The notes under the pieces are model-generated. The model had not been told where the DNA came from, did not search any database, and saw nothing but the letters and a program-made list of their open reading frames with translations. The position numbers and the translations under genes were made by a program. Below, one piece after another: positions 26,231-36,113 of a stretch of 64,000 nt of DNA. Source of the stretch: Kosakonia sp. BYX6 (GTDB lineage: Bacteria > Pseudomonadota > Gammaproteobacteria > Enterobacterales > Enterobacteriaceae); assembly GCF_038449125.1 (NCBI RefSeq), contig NZ_CP151800.1, positions 3,630,406 through 3,694,405 of the forward strand. Reading direction: 5' to 3'. The first letter of the stretch is position 1; each line of letters opens with the position of its first letter.

Positions 26231-28603
26231 TCAGAAATCGACATTGACGCCCAATTGCCAACTGCGCCCCGGCATCACCGCCAGCGCTTTTTCGTACGCA
26301 TCCTGATTAGTGGACTCTTCCTGAGTTCGGCTGTTCAGGTAATCCCAATATTTCCTGTCGGTGATGTTGTACACACCGCCGTTGATTCTCACGTGTTTCG
26401 CCACCCGCCAGTAAGCCGTCCAGTCCAGCAGGCCGTAACCCGGCACGCGCATATATTCGGTGCTGGAATTGGCGATCGCCGAACCGCTGTTGAGGTAGGA
26501 TTCGCGGCTGGTCGCGGTGGCGCGTTTGCCTTTCACAAAAGTGGCAGTCAACGCCGTACCGTAGCGTTTCGCCGGATCGTCCCAGGCCACACCGACAATG
26601 GCTTTCATCGGCGCGACGCTATCGAGATCGATGTATTTGTCGCCCATATAACGGGATTTGGATTTCCCTTCGGTATAGCCATAGGCCAGCGTGGCGCTCA
26701 GGCCATCAACCTGTTCGAACCACGTACCAAAATTGAATTTGGCGCTGATTTCACCGCCGTAAATAAAGGCTTTATCGCGGTTTTCCGCCTGGTAACTGGT
26801 GTAGATGTTGGACGGCACGTTGACGAACTTGTCCGGGTTATCCGCCCGGCGATAACGGGTGTAAGCGATAAAGTTTTTATAGCTGTTATAAAACAGCGCG
26901 GTGCGTAAGGTGACGCCTTCGGCGACGTCGCCTTTCATGCCCCATTCGAGGTTATCGCTGGTCTCCGTTTTCAGCTCGCTATTGCCGATCAGCGCATATT
27001 GCGCGCTGCCCGCATAGCTTGAACCGAGGTTCCAGGAGCCGTACAGCTGGCTGGCGTTTGGGAACTGCGCGCCGCGTTTATATTGCAGGTAGGTCATCAA
27101 ACTCGGCGTGAGGTCATACTGCAAGGTCAACGACGGCAGCCACTGGGTATCGGCGTTTTTGCTGTACAGCGTGGCAACATCGGCTTCGTCCAGCACGCTG
27201 CTGTTGGTGGTCAGGCTGGAGAGATTATCTGGCTTCATTGATTGATGAATGACGCGCACGCCGGGAATGATGGCGAAAAGGTGACCATCGGCGTCAAAAT
27301 TAATTTGATCTTGCGCGAATGCACCCAGCGTATAGCCACGGCTGTCGGCTTCCGGCTGCATGATCTCGCTAAAAATGCTCGGTACCGGCGACTGCTCAAA
27401 CGGACGTTGGGTTTTACTGGTGCTGGCGTTGAAACCGGCACTTAAATCGTGGCGGCCCAAGGTTTTCGCCAGCGTATTCTGGATGCCCCAGGTATCAGTG
27501 TCGTAATTGGAGTAGACCGTTTCCATGGCGAGCGTGGTGCTGTCCGGCATATACGTGCGGTCGTGCGCTTCCGTGTGCTGGTAGTAGATTTTGGTGGAGG
27601 CGCTGTCCAGCCAGTCGTTCATTGGCGTCCACTCATCTTTCAGGCTGGCGCCCCAGCGCCGGGTCTGGCTGGTTTGTTCAGCTTTACCGATGATGGCGCT
27701 GCCCGCGCTGTTCCAGGCGTCGTAATGGGTGTGGTTGGCCTTGTGGTAAAAATCCACCGTACCGGTCAGTTTGTGCGCATCATTGGGCTGCCAGATGCCG
27801 GAAGCGAGCAGCGCGTCTGAGTGCCAGTTGGCGGGATAAGCGCCGATCGTGCCACTGTTGTTGCGGGTTTGCTGACCATCGCGGCGGCTGTAAACGAAGA
27901 TGCCGCGCAGGGTTTCATCCCCCGCGGCGCCTGTTACACCGTTGTGCCAGCTGCGATCGCTGGAATCGTAATCGCTCTGGTAGCCAAAATAGGTCTCTTT
28001 GCCCTGACGCAGGTAGTCGTCGGCGGATTTCGGCTGGAATGAAACATTCCCGCCAATCGAGGCGTTGGCCTGGTCGGTGGGGGTCGCGCCGGATTGGATT
28101 TCCACACTGCCGTACATATACGGGTCGATATAATCGCGACCAATGCCAAACGTGTTGAGCCCAGCGCGGCTGGCATAGCTGCGCCCGGTGGCGTCCGGCT
28201 GGGGAATACCGTCGACATCAATGCCTACGCGGTTGCTTTCCAGTCCACGAATGTTGTAGCCGGTGTAACCGCCCCTGTCGAAACCGCTTTTCCCGTTGCC
28301 GGAACCGCCGCTCGCGCCAGTGGCGCTGATAAGCGGTTCATAACGCATGATGGAGCCAAAATCATTCGCCCCTTTGTTTTGCAGATCCTGCGCACTGAGC
28401 GAATGGCTGCTGCCCGCTTTTAAAACCGGCGCGGGCGCGGTAACCAACATCTCTTCTGCCATATCTTGCTGTGCGTCGTTGGACGCGGTTGGATGAGTCC
28501 CTGAGTCAGCCGCGAATGCCGATGTTTGGTACAGCGCCGCGAGCAGTGAAGTCGCCAGCATGCTCTTCCTGAAGCAAAACCGGGAAAGTTGCGATGTAGA
28601 CAT
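26231..28603 (-). CDS. hmuR: TonB-dependent haem/haemoglobin receptor
   Basis: 790-aa outer-membrane receptor of the haemoglobin/transferrin/lactoferrin type. Signal peptide about 1-31 (TSAFA-AD), TonB box EEMLVTAPA near residue 50, plug domain with RGLESNRVGIDVDGIPQPDA, then a 22-strand barrel ending in the aromatic WQLGVNVDF. It is longer than Yersinia HmuR (about 680 aa), so loops are expanded and the exact haem-protein specificity is uncertain. ATG at 28603 with AAGG upstream; a TTG three codons earlier is less likely. First gene of hmuRSTUV under the Fur box at 28729. Confidence 0.92.
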   Translation of the reverse strand: MSTSQLSRFCFRKSMLATSLLAALYQTSAFAADSGTHPTASNDAQQDMAEEMLVTAPAPVLKAGSSHSLSAQDLQNKGANDFGSIMRYEPLISATGASGGSGNGKSGFDRGGYTGYNIRGLESNRVGIDVDGIPQPDATGRSYASRAGLNTFGIGRDYIDPYMYGSVEIQSGATPTDQANASIGGNVSFQPKSADDYLRQGKETYFGYQSDYDSSDRSWHNGVTGAAGDETLRGIFVYSRRDGQQTRNNSGTIGAYPANWHSDALLASGIWQPNDAHKLTGTVDFYHKANHTHYDAWNSAGSAIIGKAEQTSQTRRWGASLKDEWTPMNDWLDSASTKIYYQHTEAHDRTYMPDSTTLAMETVYSNYDTDTWGIQNTLAKTLGRHDLSAGFNASTSKTQRPFEQSPVPSIFSEIMQPEADSRGYTLGAFAQDQINFDADGHLFAIIPGVRVIHQSMKPDNLSSLTTNSSVLDEADVATLYSKNADTQWLPSLTLQYDLTPSLMTYLQYKRGAQFPNASQLYGSWNLGSSYAGSAQYALIGNSELKTETSDNLEWGMKGDVAEGVTLRTALFYNSYKNFIAYTRYRRADNPDKFVNVPSNIYTSYQAENRDKAFIYGGEISAKFNFGTWFEQVDGLSATLAYGYTEGKSKSRYMGDKYIDLDSVAPMKAIVGVAWDDPAKRYGTALTATFVKGKRATATSRESYLNSGSAIANSSTEYMRVPGYGLLDWTAYWRVAKHVRINGGVYNITDRKYWDYLNSRTQEESTNQDAYEKALAVMPGRSWQLGVNVDF

Positions 28604-28728
28604 ATTTTGCAAGCCTTAGAATTTATTAGTATCAGGCTCACGTAACGCTTCCAGAAAATCCGTGGAATTTTGCTAAGACAGTATTAAGTGCTGCAAATCC
28701 CTTCTCATATTATCGATTCGGATAGTAA

Positions 28729-28743
28729 TGATAACTATTATCA
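28729..28743 (-). promoter_or_regulatory. Fur box of the hmu operon
   Basis: TGATAACTATTATCA is nearly identical to the 7-1-7 Fur consensus TGATAATGATTATCA, in the hmuR promoter region. It predicts iron repression of hmuRSTUV. Confidence 0.85.
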
Positions 28744-28824
28744 AATGCAATGGTTACATGAATAAATCACATCACGCGCAAAAATTGGCGCGTTGACTGA
28801 CGATGCGGTGCAAAAGTAAGCCAT

Positions 28825-28846
28825 AAAAAAGGCCGCCGTAGCGACC
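28825..28846 (-). terminator. Terminator of the 25-aa ORF
   Basis: Minus-strand stem GGTCGC / GCGGCC with a four-base loop followed by TTTTTTA, a few bases after the small ORF stop. Confidence 0.75.
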
Positions 28847-28853
28847 CTGGAGG

Positions 28854-28931
28854 TTACTTCTTGACCGGTTGCGGTCTTTTGTCGCCAGATTCCGGCGCAT
28901 CGCGTGGATCGTCTTTTTCACTATTCAGCAC
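28854..28931 (-). CDS. Small hydrophilic protein, 25 aa
   Basis: A GTG-started ORF preceded by a full AAGGAGG Shine-Dalgarno four bases away and closed by a terminator, which together argue that it is translated. The peptide is very polar and charged (MLNSEKDDPRDAPESGD then KRPQPVKK), with an acidic N-half and basic C-tail and no membrane segment. I do not recognise it. It is near the YciG-like gene, another small hydrophilic protein, but separated by over 500 bases. Confidence 0.55.
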   Translation of the reverse strand: MLNSEKDDPRDAPESGDKRPQPVKK

Positions 28932-29238
28932 AAAACCTCCTTTTGTGGACGTATGTTTAATAAATATAGGATAAGTGCGATCAATGAAACCAGGCGGCAG
29001 GAGAAAAAAAACGCCCAGCCAGAGCGGTTACAAATATGAACAACCAGGGGTTTATAAAATAAAAATTCGCCTGAAATATAGTCAAAAACTGAGTAACTTC
29101 AACGCGTTATCGATGAAAATTTTCATTCATAAAGATCGTAAAATTTCATTACAAATGCCGGTTTCGTCAGCCTATTCTGGTATTCATATTGTGGATAAGT
29201 AACAAACTCATTGTGAGTAACGAAGATGCACTTGCATA

Positions 29239-29282
29239 CCCTCAGGTACAGATCGGATTTCCTGTTCCTGAGGGGATTTTTT
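29239..29282 (+). terminator. Hairpin plus T-run without an obvious upstream gene
   Basis: CCCTCAGG-T-ACAG ... CTGT-T-CCTGAGGG is a two-part stem followed by ATTTTTT on the plus strand. No supported plus-strand gene ends here (a 75-aa ORF at 28975-29202 looks spurious), so it may end a small RNA starting somewhere in 29100-29200. The rest of 28932-29363 shows nothing else. Confidence 0.45.
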
Positions 29283-29363
29283 GCGGGGTCATTGCGAGGA
29301 TGAAACAAAATAACGGGGATAACGGACAGATAATGCCCTGCTCAGATATTTACTCGACTTAGT

Positions 29364-29391
29364 CAAAATTAAACGAGCCGTTTCCGGCTCG
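29364..29391 (-). terminator. Terminator of the YciG-like gene
   Basis: Minus-strand stem CGAGCC / GGCTCG followed by TTTAATTTT, 57 bases after the stop. Confidence 0.6.
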
Positions 29392-29447
29392 CTGTCGTTC
29401 AGAAACCTAAAGAAGGCAATGTTAATTAAAAAATAACCGCAGGGTCG

Positions 29448-29621
29448 CTATTTCTGACCGCTACCATGGCTACTTTTACCGCCCTTCTTACCGGCTTCGG
29501 ATGCACGTGACGGGTCATTTTTAAAATTCCCACCGCTGTGCTGACCACCTTTGCGCCCTGCGTCTGAGGCTTTCTCACGATCTTCAGCGAAATTACCGGA
29601 ACCGCCTCTGTGCTCGGCCAT
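29448..29621 (-). CDS. YciG/YmdF-like KGG-repeat stress protein
   Basis: 57-aa general-stress protein of the KGG family. It contains two GGNF/KGG units (HRGGSGNFAEDREKASDAG then RKGGQHSGGNFKNDPSRAS, followed by KKGGKSSHG), the hallmark of YciG and YmdF in E. coli. TGGAGGAA lies 7 bases before the ATG at 29621; a longer in-frame start upstream is not supported. Family members are RpoS-induced and linked to biofilm or motility and acid stress; the biochemical role is unknown. Confidence 0.88.
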   Translation of the reverse strand: MAEHRGGSGNFAEDREKASDAGRKGGQHSGGNFKNDPSRASEAGKKGGKSSHGSGQK

Positions 29622-29749
29622 GTTATTCCTCCACTTCTCGTTTAAAAAAATGATCAATATGGCAGTCGCGTCATATCGATCGCCTTCGAACCTTAAGCCT
29701 GGTTGTTTATGGGAATTAGTCAAAGCGCAGCCGCAAACCTGTAGCAATT

Positions 29750-29773
29750 CATTTTGTTATATTATAACATTTC
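29750..29773 (+). promoter_or_regulatory. Zur box of zinT
   Basis: TGTTATATTATAACATTTC matches the Zur consensus GAAATGTTATANTATAACATTTC exactly over 19 bases, 34 bases before the zinT start. Predicts zinc repression. Confidence 0.9.
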
Positions 29774-29806
29774 ATTTCGTAACAAATGATAACCAGGGAG
29801 CACACT

Positions 29807-30451
29807 ATGATCATGAAGAAATCGGCTTTTGTTCTGGGAATGAGCGTGCTGTTGAGCGGCACGCAGAGTTTTGCTCACGATCATCACCACGGCAAACCGT
29901 TGACGGAAGTGGAACGCAAAGCGAGTGAAGGCCTCATTGATGATAAAGACGTGAAAGATCGGGCGTTGTCCGACTGGGACGGCATCTGGCAGTCGCTGAA
30001 CCCGTATTTGTTGAACGGCGATTTGGATCCGGTACTGGAGAAAAAGGCCAGGCAAGGCGATAAAACGGTGGAAGCCTGGCGGGACTATTACAAAAAAGGC
30101 TATGCCACGGATGTCGAGATGATCGGCATTGAAAACAACGTGATGGAATTCCACGTCGGGAAAGCCGTCAACAGCTGCCACTATGATTACGCCGGTTATA
30201 AAATCCTGACGTATACCTCCGGCAAAAAAGGCGTGCGCTATCTGTTTGAATGTAAAGACCCGCAATCCAACGCACCGAAATTTGTGCAGTTCAGCGACCA
30301 TATTATTGCCCCGCGCCAGTCGCAGCATTTCCATATTTTTATGGGCAACGAATCCCAGGAAGCGCTGCTGAAAGAGATGGATAACTGGCCGACTTACTAT
30401 CCGTACAACATGACGAAAGACCAGATCATCGAAGAGATGCTGCACCACTGA
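29807..30451 (+). CDS. zinT: ZinT periplasmic zinc/cadmium-binding protein
   Basis: 214-aa periplasmic metal chaperone that helps ZnuA in zinc scavenging under Zur control and also binds cadmium. Signal peptide 1-23 (SFA-HD) is followed by the His-rich start [13 protein letters not shown], the lipocalin-like core ([28 protein letters not shown]) and the metal-site histidines in [25 protein letters not shown] is six bases before the ATG at 29807. Monocistronic, with the Zur box overlapping the promoter. Confidence 0.96.
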   Translation: MIMKKSAFVLGMSVLLSGTQSFAHDHHHGKPLTEVERKASEGLIDDKDVKDRALSDWDGIWQSLNPYLLNGDLDPVLEKKARQGDKTVEAWRDYYKKGYATDVEMIGIENNVMEFHVGKAVNSCHYDYAGYKILTYTSGKKGVRYLFECKDPQSNAPKFVQFSDHIIAPRQSQHFHIFMGNESQEALLKEMDNWPTYYPYNMTKDQIIEEMLHH

Positions 30452-30551
30452 TTTTTGATGAAAAAGGGCGGCAAACAATGCCGCTCACTCCCCTTCTCCC
30501 GCCCCACCTGTGGTTATATCTTTACTTTTCATGCGCCATCCCGTCGCTAAC

Positions 30552-30713
30552 AGCGCTATCAGGGGACACGGTGCGCGCGCAATTGTGAGAGCCGCGCGGG
30601 ATCGAGGGAAGGTACTTGACCTTTCTCTGTCTGATTACAGGATGACGCATGACATTGATACGCTGGCGGACTTGCAGGCTGCGGAGAGGATGAAGAAGAT
30701 GCTTTCCCGTTGA
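30552..30713 (+). pseudogene. 3' remnant of a MocA/MobA-like nucleotidyltransferase
   Basis: About 50 codons remain: GHGARAIVRAARDRGKVLDL then HDIDTLADLQAAERM. This is the C-terminal G-x-G-A-R / DIDTxxDL signature of molybdenum-cofactor cytidylyl/guanylyltransferases. Everything upstream, including the nucleotide-binding N-terminus, is missing, so it is a decayed fragment. Confidence 0.5.
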
Positions 30714-31265
30714 ATGGATGAAGACGAAAACTGCCACGGCGGGTGCCATTGACATAAACATGATCACTCATTGTCTGAGCGTTATATAACCCAAACCATT
30801 GTGAGTGATGATTCTTATACAAGTGCATGAGATCGATGGCTTCTGCTCGAAGCTGATTGGCGATACTCCCTAATCCAATAGGTCCCAGGAGGAATGGCTG
30901 CCTTTTCGATATCGGAACAATTCGGATTGTTAATGTATTTATCTATTCCAGACAACACATCAAATGAGCCGACACATAGCAATTTAATTTGGCTCTTTTT
31001 CCGTCGGATGAAAGACGGCTATAGTCCATCATGCAAATTTGCAATTTACGATCCCTCGCGAGTACAAAATGAAAAGCTGATAATAGCCGAGAATATCGCT
31101 GGGGATAGGAGATGGAAGAAAGGCTCTTGCCGAGTACCTGTTTTTTACTACCCCCACTAAATGTTGGCTCTTGCGAACTCATTTGCTTCTCCGCCTGAAA
31201 GTAATTTGAAGTGCATGATTCACTCTCTCCAGATCCATCCTGTCACATCAGGCTCATCGTTTTCA
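30714..31265. other. Gap without recognisable genes
   Basis: 552 bases between the nucleotidyltransferase remnant and the insertion sequence. An 88-codon ORF (30894-31160) has no ribosome site and no family resemblance. I see no promoter or RNA gene I can defend. Confidence 0.5.
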
Positions 31266-32845
<1,580 letters not shown>

Positions 32846-33307
32846 GACGAGGATAATAGCGAGCCTTCATTATTGAGGGCTCAACACAAACATCCGCTTT
32901 ATAAAAAATAAAGTAGCCTAATCCTGGCGGAAAACTGTTGAACGTGACGGTCGGCTTTGAGCGAGAAGCGGAAGTTTAAAATGACTCTTTCATTTGGTGG
33001 AGGGATCACTAATGATCTGCCGGGTCTTCTGACCACATGCAGGACAGGGCCACTCCAACTGCATACCTTTGAAAAACGCTCCCGAGATTTTATGGACAGG
33101 TATTCTCTTTTACTCCATTTTTTTGAACCAGGCAGAGCCTGATTTAAAATCAGTCATAATCAACTTTTTAAAAAGAGCATGTATAGTGGATCTTGGATAT
33201 ATTGACCTACTCTGATTAACAGACCGTGATTTAGTGATGTCTACATTCGGTTCCAGGTCTTCCGAAGCAAGTTAACTGTGGCGATTCAGAATTCTTCAGA
33301 GTGAAAT
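32846..33307. other. Gap without recognisable genes
   Basis: 462 bases holding one copy of the 15-base repeat TGAGCGAGAAGCGGA (32958-32972) and the promoter region of the M14 peptidase. No coding region I can support. Confidence 0.5.
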
Positions 33308-34225
33308 ATGACAACAAAACAGTTTTACCCAATCGGTACCCCAGGGCAACCCTGGACCGAACGTGAAAAGCATCAGTGGCAACAGGCTCAGACACGTTCC
33401 CGGTGCTATAAGAACGATGTCCTTGATGTCCTTCATCAGCTAAAACACCGCTATGCGCTCATTCAGTATGGGGAATTGAGTTACGGCGACGATATTTATC
33501 CATTGATGGCCGCAAAATCAAAAAACTGGGACGATAATATTCCTGTCGCACTCATTACCGGCGGTGTTCACGGTTATGAAACAAGCGGCGTTTTGGGCTC
33601 ACTGTATTTTTTATCGGAATGTCAGAGTGAGTATGCGGGTAAAGTGAATCTCCTGGTTGTCCCCTGTGTCAGCCCCTGGGCATATGAGCGTATTGTTCGA
33701 TGGAACTACGATGCTGTTGACCCTAACAGACAATTTTTCCCGGAAGGCAAGGCGGAAGAATCCCTGGCGTTGATGGCGCTCATCTCTCCGCTGAGAGGCC
33801 GATTTGTTGTTCACATCGACTTGCACGAAACGACAGATACGGACGAAAGTGAGTTCAGCCCAGCTCTGGCCGCCAGAGATGGGGCGCAGTATGTACCGGT
33901 GAGTATCCCTGATGGCTTCTATCTGGTCGGTGACGAGCAGAATTCAAGACACGACTTCCTGAACGCAATCATTTCTGCTGTTGCAGAAGTGACACATATT
34001 GCCCCTTCTGATAATGAAGGCAATCTGCTCGGTTTTCCTGTAGTGAGCCCCGGTGTTATTGAATTCGACAATAACGCATTTCACATATGCGCGACGATCA
34101 CTGGCACCTCCCTTGCAACAACAACAGAGGTTTATCCCGACAGCGCTAAAACCTCTCCGGAGGAATGTATCCGGGCACAGATTGTCGCTATTCGACAGGC
34201 TATTGAATTCGCTTTATCAAATTAA
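33308..34225 (+). CDS. M14-family zinc carboxypeptidase-like protein
   Basis: 305-aa metallopeptidase of the M14/AspA-type fold. Zinc ligands are visible in GGVHGYET (His/Glu, about 82-89) and HIDLHETTD (His, about 176), the substrate Arg in DPNRQFFP, and the catalytic Glu in TTEVYPDS (about 276). No signal peptide, so cytoplasmic. It stands alone among decayed genes. Substrate unknown; an amidated or N-acyl amino acid or a peptide C-terminus is likely. Confidence 0.82.
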   Translation: MTTKQFYPIGTPGQPWTEREKHQWQQAQTRSRCYKNDVLDVLHQLKHRYALIQYGELSYGDDIYPLMAAKSKNWDDNIPVALITGGVHGYETSGVLGSLYFLSECQSEYAGKVNLLVVPCVSPWAYERIVRWNYDAVDPNRQFFPEGKAEESLALMALISPLRGRFVVHIDLHETTDTDESEFSPALAARDGAQYVPVSIPDGFYLVGDEQNSRHDFLNAIISAVAEVTHIAPSDNEGNLLGFPVVSPGVIEFDNNAFHICATITGTSLATTTEVYPDSAKTSPEECIRAQIVAIRQAIEFALSN

Positions 34226-34524
34226 TCTGTCAGGCCGGGAGTATATCCCCCTGCCAGCCTCTTTCTCATGAGTCCTTTACTTCTCAGTTACCCGTCGATT
34301 AACACCCGATAATTTTTTGAATTTTCACTACCAGCACGAAGCAATCTACTGCAACATCAGAAGGCTGCGATGAGCGAGAAGCGGATACTATTACCAACTT
34401 CAGCTATTGTGGCTTACGGAGTTGCGCTTACGGTGTATCCCGGTAGAAGCTAGCGAGAAACATCGCTATTTTTCTTATCGCATAATGCTTGTATGGGGAA
34501 TAATTTCGGCTAAATGTGGAATCA
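34226..34524. other. Gap without recognisable genes
   Basis: About 300 bases with the second TGAGCGAGAAGCGGA copy; nothing else supported. Confidence 0.5.
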
Positions 34525-34746
34525 ATGTCACATTCGTCATCAAGAAGAAAAGTTTTAGACGCAGAAGGCCTTCTTGCGCATAGAGCGTCACACGCACGAA
34601 GTTGCGCTAACCACGTTGCGAATAGATTGGGCATAACCCGCAGCGAGCTATTGATGAAGGTTGAGAAAGATACAGGGGCGAGTTTGGTATCGCCGCTTAC
34701 AGAAGATGAGTTAATGAAAGCGTTTCATTATATGGAAAACCTTTAG
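34525..34746 (+). CDS. Small protein of unknown function, 73 aa
   Basis: A hydrophilic ORF starting MSHSSSRRKVLDAEGLLAHR, with a helical middle (ARSCANHVANRLGITRSELL) that could be a short helix-turn-helix, and a C-terminus LTEDELMKAFHYMENL. No convincing ribosome site and no recognised family. It may be a real orphan or a chance ORF; lone position in a decayed region. Confidence 0.4.
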   Translation: MSHSSSRRKVLDAEGLLAHRASHARSCANHVANRLGITRSELLMKVEKDTGASLVSPLTEDELMKAFHYMENL

Positions 34747-35037
34747 GAGCGGCTGCTGTGAGCGAGAAGCGGACATTGCCAGTAGCATTCTGTGTCTATC
34801 AACGGGTAGCAGATCAAAAATGACTCTGAGGTGTCTGTTAAACCCGTGGCGATTCAAGCCTCTATCTCACCAAAATTGTCACGCTTCACCTCTTTTATAG
34901 AAATATGGCTAATACCCATCGTGTTACTCCCTGGCTCATTAATAAATAAACATTATAGGTCCGCAGAAGTCATGGGATGGCCGGTGTTTCATACACCGAA
35001 ACCTCAATCCTGTTAAGGTCAGGGCTGTTAATACCTT
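34747..35037. other. Gap without recognisable genes
   Basis: About 290 bases with the third TGAGCGAGAAGCGGA copy and the region downstream of the HlyD-type gene. No clear terminator. Confidence 0.5.
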
Positions 35038-35901
35038 TTAAGGCATGATGGACACGCTCGCGGATAATCCTGCCACTAACTCAATGCCCGCAGGCAAGGT
35101 ATCTAACTGGATGCGCACCGGTACGCGTTGAGCCAGCCGCACCCAGCTAAAGGTGGGATTAACATCCGGTAGCCCAAGTCCACCCGTCTCGTCGTTGCTG
35201 TCACCGATCCCACGTCCGATACTCTCCACATGCCCCGTGATCAGTGGATCAAATCCCATCAGCACAATCTGCGCGGTATTTCCGACACGGATATGACGCA
35301 GTTTGGTCTCTTCAAAGTAGCCCACCACCCAGAAACTGTGCGCATCGACAATGGCGACTTTTGTCTCTCCCGCAGTGGCATAGTCACCGGGGCGAAGACG
35401 GAGATGCGTGACATAGCCATCCACCGGTGAGCGTACGGTGGCATGTGCTAAATTAAGCTGCGCCAGTTCCAGCGCGGTCAGTGCCCCCTGATAATTGGCC
35501 GCCGCGATGCTTGCCGCACTGCCTGTTTGCTGGATGTCCTCACTGGAAATCACCCCTTTGATCAGTGCACGTCGCCTGGCCGCATCCTGGCGCATCAGCA
35601 TCTCATGACGTTTTGCCTCAACGTCAGCCTGTGCACTCAGCACGGCCAGCTTCAGCCAGTGCGGATCGATGGCATAGAGAACATCGCCACGATTAACCCA
35701 CTGGTTATCGCGGACCGCCACGCGGCTCACTGGCCCGGAAACATCCGGCGCAATCTGCACCACATCGGCACGAACCCGCCCGTCGCGCGTCCAGGGTGTC
35801 TGCGCATACTGTTTCCAGAAAATAAACGCCACGAGCGTCGCCACCACTACGGCACTTAACGTCAGCACATAGCGACCCAGCAAAGAGAGTAAAGATTTCA
35901 T
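35038..35901 (-). CDS. HlyD-family efflux adaptor (AaeA/MdtN-like)
   Basis: 287-aa periplasmic adaptor anchored by one N-terminal helix (about 9-29). It shows the split lipoyl domain (RVRADVVQIAPDVSGPVSRV near 42 and ATVRSPVDGYVTHLRLRPGD near 152), a short coiled-coil hairpin between, and a beta-barrel. It overlaps the DUF1656 gene by four bases and is the last gene of a FUSC-DUF1656-HlyD efflux operon of the type that exports aromatic carboxylic acids (AaeXAB) or phenolics. Confidence 0.88.
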   Translation of the reverse strand: MKSLLSLLGRYVLTLSAVVVATLVAFIFWKQYAQTPWTRDGRVRADVVQIAPDVSGPVSRVAVRDNQWVNRGDVLYAIDPHWLKLAVLSAQADVEAKRHEMLMRQDAARRRALIKGVISSEDIQQTGSAASIAAANYQGALTALELAQLNLAHATVRSPVDGYVTHLRLRPGDYATAGETKVAIVDAHSFWVVGYFEETKLRHIRVGNTAQIVLMGFDPLITGHVESIGRGIGDSNDETGGLGLPDVNPTFSWVRLAQRVPVRIQLDTLPAGIELVAGLSASVSIMP

Positions 35902-36113
35902 GCGAATAACCCCAGAGTGGTCAGGCCCTGCAAAAGCAGGAAAAAACTAATGATAAAGGTTGAAAAATCAATCAACGGGCGAAAGGGCAAACGGCGGTAA
36001 AGCCTGCTGAAAGAGAAAAACGGTACGAGTGACAGCGTACAGATCAGCGCGATGAGCGCAGTCATCAGCAGGCCGGGGATAAAAACACCCCCGATATTGA
36101 TGTCATTTATCAT
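35898..36113 (-). CDS. DUF1656 small membrane protein (AaeX-like)
   Basis: 71-aa protein with two hydrophobic segments, starting MINDINIGGVFIPGLLMTAL and ending FLLLQGLTTLGLFA, the DUF1656/AaeX signature. The ATG at 36113 lies inside the end of the FUSC gene; a longer start at 36158 would overlap it further. Accessory component of the efflux system, exact role unknown. Confidence 0.85.
   Translation of the reverse strand: MINDINIGGVFIPGLLMTALIALICTLSLVPFFSFSRLYRRLPFRPLIDFSTFIISFFLLLQGLTTLGLFA

Larger units (their letters stand above)
32958..34773 (+). repeat. Three dispersed copies of TGAGCGAGAAGCGGA
   Basis: Exact 15-base copies at 32958-32972, 34371-34385 and 34759-34773, all in the same orientation and all in non-coding gaps of the accessory stretch. 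They may be ends of decayed gene copies or of an unknown repeat. Confidence 0.6.

Noticed and set aside
28975..29202. 75-aa ORF on the plus strand
   Set aside because: No ribosome site, no family resemblance, low-complexity Lys/Ser composition; treated as chance.
30894..31160. 88-aa ORF before the IS
   Set aside because: No ribosome site or recognisable domain, and the region is flanked by decayed genes.
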